A program made the position numbers and the translations under genes. The notes beneath the pieces were generated by a model. That model made no database searches and was not told the DNA's origin. It saw nothing but the letters and a program-made list of their open reading frames with translations. Source: Myxococcales bacterium UBA5297 (GTDB lineage Bacteria > Myxococcota > Myxococcia > Myxococcales > UBA5297). Taken from it: a stretch of DNA of 10,465 nt. Location of the stretch: NCBI GenBank assembly GCA_002408385.1, contig DHSB01000219.1:92048-102512 (forward strand). Direction: 5' to 3'. Of this stretch, positions 1 through 7,000 are shown piece after piece; positions within the stretch are counted from its first letter, which is position 1, and each line of letters opens with the position of its first letter.

Positions 1-1
1 C

Positions 2-415
2 GACCTGCGCAGCGTCGGCGCCCAGCCGAACGGCGAGCCCTGGAAGGTCGGCGTGCGCAACCCGGTCCGCACCGGCGAGCTGCTCGCGAGCGTCGAGCTC
101 GCGCCGGACCAGGCGGTCGCCACCAGCGGCACCTACGAGCAGCGCTACGAGGTCGAGGGGCGCCAGGTGACGCACATCCTCGACCCGCGCAGCGGCGAGC
201 CGGTCGACGGCGTGGTCAGCGCGACGGTGGTCGCCGCGACGGCGATCGAAGCCGACGCCCTCTCCACCGCGGCCTGCGTGCTCGGCGCCGACGCCGCGCT
301 GCGCCTGTGCAGCTCGCTGCCCGGCGTCGAGGCGCTCGTCGTCGCCCGCGACGGCGGCAAGTACCGCGTCGACGCGACCAGCGGCCTGAAGGCGCGCATG
401 CTCGGCCGCGTGTAG
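2..415 (+). CDS. apbE: FAD:protein FMN transferase (ApbE family), C-terminal part; 5' end outside window
   Basis: The reading frame is open from the left edge and gives 137 residues before a TAG stop. ApbE enzymes transfer FMN from FAD to a Thr in target flavoproteins (such as Rnf/Nqr subunits), using Mg2+, usually in the periplasm. The first visible residues, DLRSVG, fit the end of the family's GGD-[IL]-R segment. SGTYEQR (about residue 42), HILDPRSGEPV (58-68) and ADALSTA (84-90) follow in family order; the D85-x3-T89 pair matches the metal-binding Asp/Thr of ApbE. The C-terminus ends normally. A GTG at 53 is in frame but lies inside the conserved domain, so it is not the true start. Any signal peptide or lipobox lies off the window, as do the operon partners that would reveal its target. 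A strong terminator follows 25 bp after the stop, so this is the last gene of its unit. Confidence 0.9.
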   Translation, partial: DLRSVGAQPNGEPWKVGVRNPVRTGELLASVELAPDQAVATSGTYEQRYEVEGRQVTHILDPRSGEPVDGVVSATVVAATAIEADALSTAACVLGADAALRLCSSLPGVEALVVARDGGKYRVDATSGLKARMLGRV

Positions 416-439
416 CGGTCTCGACTCTCGCAACTTCGG

Positions 440-477
440 ATCCCCTCGCCCCTGTCGGGCGAGGGGATTTCTCTTTG
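440..477 (+). terminator. Rho-independent terminator after apbE
   Basis: The arm at 440-451 pairs with 457-468 as a 12-bp perfect stem (core TCCCCTCGCC/GGCGAGGGGA) with a 5-nt loop. It is followed at once by TTTCTCTTT. The position just downstream of the apbE stop and the pyrimidine tract on the + strand make this a textbook intrinsic terminator. Confidence 0.88.
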
Positions 478-572
478 GGTCTCGGGCGCTGCCGGCCTGC
501 CATCTCCCCACACGGGCGCAGTAGGGGCGCTCCGAAGGCCGGGACGGCCGTTCCGAGGGCAGCCGCCGAGAT

Positions 573-724
573 GATCGACGCAGATCAGACCGGCGGCGCC
601 CCCGCCGCGACTCAGATCGACGCTGACTAGACCGACGGCGATACGGCCGCGGCTCTGATCCGTGCTGACTGAACCAGCGGCGCACCCGCCGCGGTCTTGA
701 TCAGCGCTGATCAAGCCAGCGGCA
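573..724. repeat. 42-bp tandem repeat, four degenerate copies
   Basis: Copies begin with GATC at 573, 615, 657 and 699, an exact 42-bp spacing. Each has an imperfect palindrome first (GATC-N6-GATC or GACT), then a GC-rich stretch that can itself fold (such as CGGCGG...CCGCCG). The last copy diverges after about 724. The period is a multiple of three: read on the + strand from 571 it gives 14-residue repeats like LISADQASGAPAA, but copies 2 and 3 have stops (TAG, TGA). The - strand frame stays open through all four copies but has only a TTG start with no good ribosome site. I treat it as non-coding repeat DNA between two convergent genes; a decayed coding repeat is the alternative. Confidence 0.8.
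696..715. repeat. Perfect 20-bp palindrome inside the fourth 42-bp repeat
   Basis: CTTGATCAGCGCTGATCAAG is its own reverse complement. The earlier three repeat copies carry decayed versions of the same element. It could be a binding site for a dimeric protein or a cruciform-forming repeat core; nothing nearby says which. Confidence 0.75.
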
Positions 725-782
725 CCCTCTTCAACGGCCCTGCGGCCGCCTCGAGCGCCTGTTCGCGACTACCCAAAGGCAC

Positions 783-811
783 CGCGGCCCTCGCCAAGAG
801 GCGGGGCCGCG
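783..811 (-). terminator. Probable terminator hairpin after the aldehyde dehydrogenase gene
   Basis: CGCGGCCC (783-790) pairs with GGGCCGCG (804-811); after a one-base bulge (791), CGCC (792-795) pairs with GGCG (800-803) around an AAGA loop. The hairpin starts 25 bp beyond the stop of the - strand gene ending at 836. The T-run on the - strand is short and displaced by a few bases (GTGCCTTTGG), whereas the + strand side reads GTCTTT, so it may work in both directions. Fold is clear; function is likely but not certain. Confidence 0.6.
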
Positions 812-835
812 TCTTTCCGAGTCGGCCGGAGCCGT

Positions 836-2356
836 TCAGTGGAGCGTCTGCATCACCTGCGAGACGTGCAGGTCGTCCTCGCCGGCCTTGCCGAGCCCGA
901 AGGCGTCCGGGTACTCGCGCGGCTCGTGCTGGACCGAGACCCACTGGAGCTTGGTGAACTTCTCGAGCGCCCACTCGCCGCCAAACCGCCCGAGCCCGGA
1001 GTGCTTGTCGCCACCGAAGGCGACGTGCGGCTCGTCGTTCACCGGGGTGTCGTTGACGTGGACCATCCCGGCCTCGATGCGCTGGGCGATGCGCACCGCG
1101 CGCTCCCGGTGGCACGAATGGACCGCGCCGCTCAGCCCGTACTCGGTCGCGTTGGCGAGGCGCACCGCCTCCTCGTCGTCGCCGAAGGCGATGAACGGCG
1201 CCACCGGCCCGAAGAGCTCCTGCTTGGCGACGGGCATCTCGTTCTTCACGTCGCTCAGCACCACCGGCTCCATGAGGTTGCCGCGCACCTCCCCCCGCAG
1301 CACGGGCACCGCGCCCTGGCGGATGCTCTCCTGGATCTTCGACTGAATGCTCTCGACCTGCTCCCGGTTGAGCAGCGGCCCGATCACCGTCTCCGAGTCG
1401 GTGGGGTTGCCCACCCGCAGCCCCTTCACCTTGGCCACGAAGCGCTCGATGAACGGCTCGTAGAGCCGCTCGTGGACGAGGAACCGGTTGACCGCCATGC
1501 AGCTCTGCCCCTGGTGCAGGAACTTGCCGAAGACCGCGCTGTCGACCGCGCAGTCGAGGTCGGCGTCTTCGAGCACGATGAAGGCGTTGTTGCCGCCCAG
1601 CTCGAGCGCCGTGTCCTTGAACTGGCGCGCCGCTAGCTCGGCGACGTGCCGCCCGACCTCGGTGGACCCGGTAAACGAGATGGCGCGCGCGGCGGGGTGC
1701 TCGACCATCCAATCGCCGATCTCCGCGGCCTTCCCGACCAGCACGTTGAGCAGCCCGCCGGGCAGGCCTGCCTCCTCGAAGAGGTCGGCGATGAGCAGGC
1801 CGCCACTCACCGGCGTCGCCGACGCGGGCTTGAGCACCAGGGCGTTGCCGGTCGCGAGGATGGGCGCCACCGAGCGCATCGCGAGGTGGAACGGGAAGTC
1901 CCACGGGGTGAGCACCCCGACGACGCCGACCGGCTTGCGGTAGAGGCGATTCTCGTTGTCTCGCCAGAGCGAGGGGAGGATTCGCCCCTCTGCCCGCAGC
2001 GGGAAGGTCGCCGCCTCCTTGAGGATGCCCAGGGCGAGCTCCACCTCGAAGTGAGCCTTCACCCGCGTGCTGCCCGACTCGCGGATGAGCCAGTCGACGA
2101 TCTCCTCGCGCCGAAAGTGAACCGCGTGCCCGGCCCGCTCGAGGATGCGCTGACGCACTTGCGGAGGCGTGCGCGCCCACCCGGGCTGCGCCAAAGAAGC
2201 GGCGCGGTACGCGTCGTCGACGTCCACCTTGCTCGCGAGCCGAAGCTCGAGGACCGGCTCGTCGGTGTACGGATTGTGGATGCGCCCCGTCGACTCGCTG
2301 CTGCCCTCTCGCCACGCGCCGTCGATGTAGAGCTTCTGGAAATCGCTGTTCGGCAT
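836..2356 (-). CDS. NAD(P)+-dependent aldehyde dehydrogenase, benzaldehyde dehydrogenase-like
   Basis: A 506-residue protein of the ALDH superfamily, which oxidises aldehydes to carboxylates in the cytosol. Visible motifs in order: PWDFP (151-155), the cofactor Lys in LVLKPASATP (K176), FTGSTEVG (228-235, Rossmann loop), the general base Glu in LELGG (E252), the nucleophile Cys in GQSCMAVNR (C286), and the cofactor-ribose Glu in ELFGPV (E380). The C-terminal stretch GMVHVNDTPVNDEPHVAFGG and WVSVQHEPREYP resembles XylC-type benzaldehyde dehydrogenases, so aromatic or hydrophobic aldehydes are plausible substrates; this is inference. The usual Asn of PWNFP is Asp here (D153). The ATG at 2356 is chosen because GGGAGA lies 8 nt upstream and the family N-terminus fits; the frame stays open 100 codons further upstream, but that stretch has weaker third-position GC and no family similarity. 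Confidence 0.92.
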   Translation of the reverse strand: MPNSDFQKLYIDGAWREGSSESTGRIHNPYTDEPVLELRLASKVDVDDAYRAASLAQPGWARTPPQVRQRILERAGHAVHFRREEIVDWLIRESGSTRVKAHFEVELALGILKEAATFPLRAEGRILPSLWRDNENRLYRKPVGVVGVLTPWDFPFHLAMRSVAPILATGNALVLKPASATPVSGGLLIADLFEEAGLPGGLLNVLVGKAAEIGDWMVEHPAARAISFTGSTEVGRHVAELAARQFKDTALELGGNNAFIVLEDADLDCAVDSAVFGKFLHQGQSCMAVNRFLVHERLYEPFIERFVAKVKGLRVGNPTDSETVIGPLLNREQVESIQSKIQESIRQGAVPVLRGEVRGNLMEPVVLSDVKNEMPVAKQELFGPVAPFIAFGDDEEAVRLANATEYGLSGAVHSCHRERAVRIAQRIEAGMVHVNDTPVNDEPHVAFGGDKHSGLGRFGGEWALEKFTKLQWVSVQHEPREYPDAFGLGKAGEDDLHVSQVMQTLH

Positions 2357-2363
2357 CGCCAAG

Positions 2364-2369
2364 TCTCCC
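2364..2369 (-). promoter_or_regulatory. Ribosome binding site fixing the aldehyde dehydrogenase start
   Basis: On the - strand this reads GGGAGA, with 8 nt between GGGAG and the ATG at 2356. It decides the start against the open in-frame extension upstream, whose first possible codon (GTG at 2656) has no properly spaced site. Confidence 0.7.
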
Positions 2370-2597
2370 GGGTTTTCGGGGACGCTAGGCACCCGCTGTC
2401 CCATCCAGAAACCCTGGGCAGGGGGGATTTTCGCGAAGGGAAAAGCCTGCTCGAAGTCAGCGACGCCGGTCGCGGGACCCGCGCGGCGATCGCGAGCGCC
2501 GATCCGGAAGCGCGGGATCAAGATCGCGACGCGCTCACCCCCGAGCGTAGCCTCACGAGGAACGAGGGAGGCGAAGTCGACCCTCGCCTTCGCCTTC

Positions 2598-2622
2598 CCC
2601 GAGCCCTGCCGAGGGGCTCGGG
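2598..2622 (-). terminator. Possible terminator or attenuator hairpin downstream of xerD
   Basis: CCCGAGCCC (2598-2606) and GGGCTCGGG (2614-2622) form a perfect 9-bp stem with a 7-nt loop, about 40 bp past the xerD stop. There is no U-tract on the - strand side, so this is a stable fold of uncertain function rather than a clear intrinsic terminator. Confidence 0.35.
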
Positions 2623-2660
2623 CTGACCGGTCTTCGCTCGAAGGATTCTTCGACACCTCT

Positions 2661-3554
2661 TCAGGCGCGCGGATGCGCCTTGTCGTAGATGCGGCGGACC
2701 CGGGCGCGATCGACGTGTGTGTAGATCTGCGTCGTCGAGATGTCCGCGTGGCCGAGCATCGCCTGGACGGCGCGCAGGTCGGCGCCTCGCTCGAGCAGGT
2801 GCGTGGCGAAGCTGTGCCGCAGCTTGTGCGGAGAGATCTGCTTCTTGATCCCCGCGGCGAGCGCGTAGCGCCGAATGATCTTCCACACGCCTTGGCGCGT
2901 CAGCGCCGTGCCGCGCGGACCGATGAATAGCGCGCGCGCCGTGCGGCCCTTGCGCAGCGCCTCGCGCCCGCCCTCGAGCCAGCGCTTGACAAACTCGATG
3001 GCGTACTCGCCCAGCGGCACGATGCGCTCCTTGCCGCCCTTGCCTTGGGCGACGAGGTAGCCGTCGCGCAGATTGACGTCCTCGGTCGTCAGCCCCACGG
3101 CCTCGGAGACGCGCAGGCCGGTGGCATACATCACCTCGAGCATCGCCCGGTCGCGCTGACCGGCGGGCTGCTTGTCATCGGGCGCGGCGAGCAGCCTCTC
3201 GACCTCGTCGAGCGTCAGGAAGACCGGCAGATTTCGGCTCGCGCGCGGGGTCTCGACGTTCTCGGTCGGGTCGTTCTTCGCGTACCGCTCGCGGAGCAGG
3301 AAGAGGTGGAAGCCGCGCACCGCGGCGAGGTGGCGCGCCTGCGAGCGGTGCGACAACCCGCGGCCGTGGAGATCGACCAGATGCCGCTCGACGTGGTCGG
3401 GCAGGACCGCCTCGGGCTCCCCTACCCCGGCCTTCGAGAGGAAGTCGAGGTAGTCGCGCAGGTCGCGCGAGTAGGCCTCGAGCGTGTTGTTGGAGAGGCC
3501 GCGCTCGGTGCGGATGAAGTCCAGGAAGAGGTCGACCAGCGGCTCGAGTGCCAT
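2661..3554 (-). CDS. xerD: Site-specific tyrosine recombinase XerD
   Basis: A 297-residue tyrosine recombinase that, with XerC, resolves chromosome dimers at dif near the division septum under FtsK control. The N-terminal SAM-like DNA-binding domain (about 1-90) has the expected NNTLEAYSRDL segment. The catalytic residues fall at family positions: R148 (YATGLRVSE), K172 (GKGGKER), H243 and R246 (HKLRHSFATH), H269 (LGHADIS) and the nucleophile Y278 (TTQIYTHV). Numbering is within one residue of E. coli XerD, and the C-terminus HPRA is identical, which favours XerD over XerC or a phage integrase. The start is the ATG at 3554; the frame stays open up to 3827, but that stretch is tandem repeat DNA and would add a meaningless extension. 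The ribosome site is weak (TAGG about 11 nt upstream). It is followed on the same strand, 304 bp on, by the aldehyde dehydrogenase gene. Confidence 0.94.
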   Translation of the reverse strand: MALEPLVDLFLDFIRTERGLSNNTLEAYSRDLRDYLDFLSKAGVGEPEAVLPDHVERHLVDLHGRGLSHRSQARHLAAVRGFHLFLLRERYAKNDPTENVETPRASRNLPVFLTLDEVERLLAAPDDKQPAGQRDRAMLEVMYATGLRVSEAVGLTTEDVNLRDGYLVAQGKGGKERIVPLGEYAIEFVKRWLEGGREALRKGRTARALFIGPRGTALTRQGVWKIIRRYALAAGIKKQISPHKLRHSFATHLLERGADLRAVQAMLGHADISTTQIYTHVDRARVRRIYDKAHPRA

Positions 3555-3634
3555 GCCGGCAAGCCTACGGCGGCCGGGGGCGAATGTCAGGCTTCTGGCA
3601 GTGAGCGCGAGTGGAGGTTGAATCTCAGCTTCGA

Positions 3635-3725
3635 GAGGCGACGGAGTTGGTGGACGGCGGAGTTGGTGGACGGCGGAGCTCCAGCTCCGCCTTGGACGAG
3701 GCGACGGAGTTGGTGGACGGCGGAG
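3635..3725. repeat. 16-bp tandem repeat within a 63-bp direct repeat
   Basis: GGAGTTGGTGGACGGC occurs back to back at 3643-3658 and 3659-3674, and again at 3706-3721. The larger unit GAGGCGACGGAGTTGG..., 28 bp, is repeated exactly at 3635-3662 and 3698-3725, 63 bp apart. Between them sits the inverted repeat GGCGGAGCTCCAGCTCCGCC (about 3672-3691), the reverse complement of a hairpin found in the neighbouring 82-bp repeats. Confidence 0.8.
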
Positions 3726-3990
3726 CTCCAGCTCTGCCCTCCATCCGTCATTTCGCGCGGACTCACATGATGGAGGCAGAAGCTCCACCCTCGACGACGC
3801 GGGCGGAGCTGGATCTCCGCCCTCCATCCGCCATTTCGCGCGGACTCACATGATGGAGGCAAAGCTCCACCTTCGACGACGCAGGCGGAGCTGGAGCTCC
3901 GCCCTCCATCCGCCATTTCGCGCGGACTCACATGATGGAGGAGAAACTCCACCTTCGACGACGCAGGCGAAGTTCAGATCCGCCTTCCAT
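3719..3990. repeat. 82-83-bp tandem repeat with two hairpins per unit
   Basis: Units start with CATGATGGAG at 3766 (83 bp), 3849 (82 bp) and 3931 (partial, to about 3990); a 47-bp partial unit (3719-3765) precedes them. Copies are mostly identical, with scattered substitutions. Each unit holds a hairpin GGCGGAGCTGGAGCTCCGCC (best in copy 2; decayed in others) and a second inverted pair, CTCCATC...GATGGAG, spanning the unit junction with CGC...GCG inside. The array lies between the terminator of the giant gene and xerD. It looks like an intergenic mosaic repeat likely to recur in the genome; it has no transposase and no spacer-like unique sequences. Confidence 0.82.
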
Positions 3991-3991
3991 G

Positions 3992-4030
3992 AACAAGGCG
4001 GGCGCCCGGTACGGAGACCGGACGCCCGCC
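3992..4030 (-). terminator. Terminator hairpin after the giant TSP3 gene
   Basis: GGCGGGCG (3997-4004) pairs with CGCCCGCC (4023-4030); one C/A mismatch separates this from CCGGT (4006-4010) pairing with ACCGG (4017-4021), around a 6-nt loop. That is 13 bp with one mismatch, starting 24 bp past the stop of the - strand gene. The RNA then continues TTGTT, a short U-rich tail. A good candidate for an intrinsic terminator. Confidence 0.68.
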
Positions 4031-4054
4031 ATCTACTGACTACGAACCTGCGCC

Positions 4055-7000
4055 TCAGTGCGTGTAGACCGTCCCAGTGAGGGCGCCGACGCCGATCTTC
4101 TGGGCGAGGTTGAGGTCGACGATGTTCGCCTTCAGCTCGGTGCCCGAAGCCAGGTTGAATGTCGCCGTGTCACCGCTCGCCAGGTCGCCGTCGAGAACGA
4201 GGACGTCGCCGGCGGTGTGCAGCTTGGCGGCGCCGCGGATCTCGAGGTTGTCGAAGGTGTAGGCCGGCCGGTAGGCGACGCCCGCCGAGGTCACCGTGGT
4301 GAGCGGCGCTCCGAGCGGCGCGATGTCGAGCACGAAGTCGGTCGCGTCGTGCGTGAGCACCTGGAGTACGACGTCGTCGCGCAGGTCGCCGTCGTCCGCG
4401 TGGCTCGCGTTCGGCCGCAGCCAGAGCCCGGCGTAGTAGTCGGGCGTCATGGTCAACGCCAGGGTGATGAGCCGGTCGGCATCCACCTGGTCGGCGACGT
4501 TCAGCGGCAGGTCGGGCAGGTGCGTGACCGCGGGGACGGTCTTGTTGTCGATGATCAGGTCGCCCCACTGCTGCGCGATGGTCTTGAGGAAGACCGTGCC
4601 GGCCGCCGCGACCCGGGTGCCGCCGCCGCCCTGCGCGAGCAGGTGGTCGAACGGATCCGAGTAGAAGGCGCCGCCGAGGCCGTCCACAGCGAGCCCGTCG
4701 ACGGCGATGCGTCCGCCGCCGCCCGACCACCACGACGAGCCGTTGCCGCCCTTGGCCGCGATGACGCCGCTGCCGACCAGCGTCGAGGTCGTCACGTAGA
4801 CCGAGCCACCCGCGCCGCCGCCGTAGCCGCAGCACCAACTGTTGGTGCCGTTGCTGAGGATCTCGCCGTCGAGGGTCAGCAGCGAGCCCGAGCCCAGCGC
4901 GATGCGCACCGCGCCGCCGCCCGGCGTCTGCGAGCCGTAGCCACCCGAGCCCAGGTCGATGGGCGCGGCGTAGTTGCCGTAGACGCTGTTGGAGGTCGAT
5001 CCGCCCTTGCCGCCGTACGAGCCGCCGGAGCTGCTGCCGACGCCTCCACTGCCCGGGCGCACGCCCGTGTAGCCGCGGCCCGAGACGTCGATGCGCCCGC
5101 CCGCCTCGATGGTGACGACGGGCATCCCGTGGACGAGCAGCCCAGAGACGCTGCCGCCCGGGTGCGTCAGCGTCGCGCCGGTGCCGATGCGCAGCGAGGA
5201 GACCGCCTCGAGCTCGTTCGCGGTGACCGTGCTCGACCCGGTGATCGAGACCAAACCGCCGCTGCGGATCAGGGGCGCGGTGACCGCCGAGTTGGCGATG
5301 CGCACCTGCGAGCCGGCGAGCGCCTCGACGATGGTGCCCGTGCCGCCGATGACGTCGAGCACCGGCGGGACGCTGAGGACGCTGCCGCCCTGCACCGTGC
5401 CGAACGGGCCTTCGTAGATGACGCGGGTGACCCCGGCCAGCTCGACGAAGCGCCCAGCCACCGAACCGGAGGCTCGGAGCGTCGCCCCGTCACGGCTGCT
5501 CCGGTCGCCCGAGCGCACGAGCACATCGGCGCCCGGGGCGCTGAGCTGAGCGCCGCCGCGCAGCTCGAGGTTGTCGAAGACGAAGGCCGCTCGCATCCGG
5601 CTGCCGACCTGCGCGACGGTGCGCGGGTCGCCGTCGAGCACCAGGCGCGTGCCGGTGTTCGAGACGACCTTGAGGAGCCGGTCGTCGGCGAGGGTCGGGG
5701 TGGCGTTCTGGGCGATGTCCAGGTTGACGAAGTAGCCGGCGTACAGGTCGGCCACCATCGTCGCGGAGCTGTCCTCGACGCTCGAGCCGTCGACGATGTC
5801 GAGCTCGCCCTCGGGGATAGAGGGCAGCGGCGTGGAGGCGACGACTCCGCCGTTGTCGACCACGAGATCGCCCCAGGTCTGCGCCGTCGACTTGAGGAAG
5901 ACGGTGCCCGCGCCAGCGGTCGTCCCGCCGCGCCCGCCGTAGGCGGTCACCCGCGCGTAGAGCGCCGGCTCGGCGAAGCTGCCGGTGAGCAGCCCCGCGT
6001 CGAAGCCGACGAGCGCGATGCGCCCGCCGCCGCCGCCGCCCCAGTCGCTGCCGTGGCCGCCGTCGGCGCGGATCGTGCCGGCGCCCGCGATGCGCGTGGC
6101 GCGCACGTAGACACTGCCGCCCGCGCCGCCGCCGTAGCCGCAGCACCAGCTCGCCTTGCCGTTGGCGCGCAGCTCACCCTCGAGCTCGAGGCTGCCGCCG
6201 CTGCCAAGCAGCACGCGCACGAGGCCGCCGCCGCGGGTGTTGCTGCCGTAGCCGCCGCTGCCGAGCTCGTGCGGCTCGAGGTACGAGTCGTACGTCTCGG
6301 CGCCGCTGCGGGCGCCCAGGCCTCCGTGCGGAGCGCCGCCGTAGGTGCCGAGGCTGCCCTTGAGCCCCGGCCGCAGGCCGAGGTGGCCGCGCTCACTGAC
6401 GTCGATGCGGCTGCCCGCCGTGACGTGCACGCGCTCGACCGTCTCGATGGTCAGGCCGGCCGTGTCGCCGGTGAACTGCGTGAGCACGCCGCTCGACTCG
6501 ACCCTCAGCTCGCGGGCCGCGAGCCGCTGCGCGGTGACCGTGCCGCCGACGATCGAGGCCGGGCCGGTGGCCGAGAGGCTGCGCACCGACAGGCTGCTCG
6601 AGTTGATGCGCACGTCCTCGGTCGCCTCGATGGTCTCGAGGTGGCCGGTCGCGTCGAGCACCTCGAAGTGGCGCACCGGGCTCCAGATGTTGGCGCCCTC
6701 GACCGAGCCGAACGCGCCGGTGACGGTGACCCGCTCGACCCCTTGCAGCTCGAGGTACGGGGCGTCGACCGAGCCCGAGATGCGGAAGCTGGTCGCGTCG
6801 CCGCTCGAGCGGTCACCTCCGAGCACCAGCACGTCGGCGACGCTGCTGACCTGGGCGCTGTTGCGCACCTCGAGGTTGTCGAAGATGAACAGGCCTCGGT
6901 AGGTGTCGTTGAGCGAGGCAACGGTGGTCGGATCGCCGTCCAGGGTGAAGGTGGTCGAGTTGTTGGCGAGCACCTTGAAGTAGGTGTCGTCGGTCAGCGT

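Larger units (their letters stand above)
2357..2660. other. 304-bp gap between xerD and the aldehyde dehydrogenase gene
   Basis: The gap is likely non-coding. In the frame of the downstream gene it contains no stop, but roughly a quarter of codons end in A/T, far more than in the neighbouring genes, and I recognise no protein family in it. It holds a 9-bp hairpin (2598-2622) and a small 6-bp hairpin (2638-2653, TCGAAG/CTTCGA) just past the xerD stop, then the ribosome site for the aldehyde dehydrogenase. The length is enough for that gene's own promoter, but I see no convincing -35/-10 pair. Confidence 0.6.
3555..4054. other. 500-bp repeat-rich intergenic region between the giant gene and xerD
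   Basis: No gene is supported here. The first 80 bp next to xerD are unique and should hold its promoter, though no clear -35/-10 can be named. The remainder is occupied by two repeat families (listed separately) and the terminator hairpin of the giant gene. Open frames on both strands are low-complexity translations of the repeats (such as HHVSPREMADGG). Confidence 0.75.

Noticed and set aside
145..714. A - strand frame of 189 codons across apbE and the 42-bp repeats
   Set aside because: It starts with TTG without a ribosome site and runs antisense through apbE and its terminator; the repeated peptide comes from the 42-bp DNA repeat.
711..2315. Long open frames on both strands overlapping the aldehyde dehydrogenase gene
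   Set aside because: They translate to Arg/Ala/Gly-rich low-complexity sequence with no motif. In GC-rich DNA the alternative frames of a real gene rarely meet stops.
2661..3554. Integrase of a mobile element
   Set aside because: Residue numbering, length and the HPRA C-terminus are those of chromosomal XerD. No attachment site, tRNA or other mobile gene is next to it.
3555..3827. N-terminal extension of XerD to 388 residues
   Set aside because: The extra 91 residues are translations of the tandem repeats, and the 297-residue form matches XerD length and numbering exactly.
3719..3990. CRISPR array
   Set aside because: The repeating unit is continuous at 82-83 bp with no unique spacers, and no cas genes are nearby.
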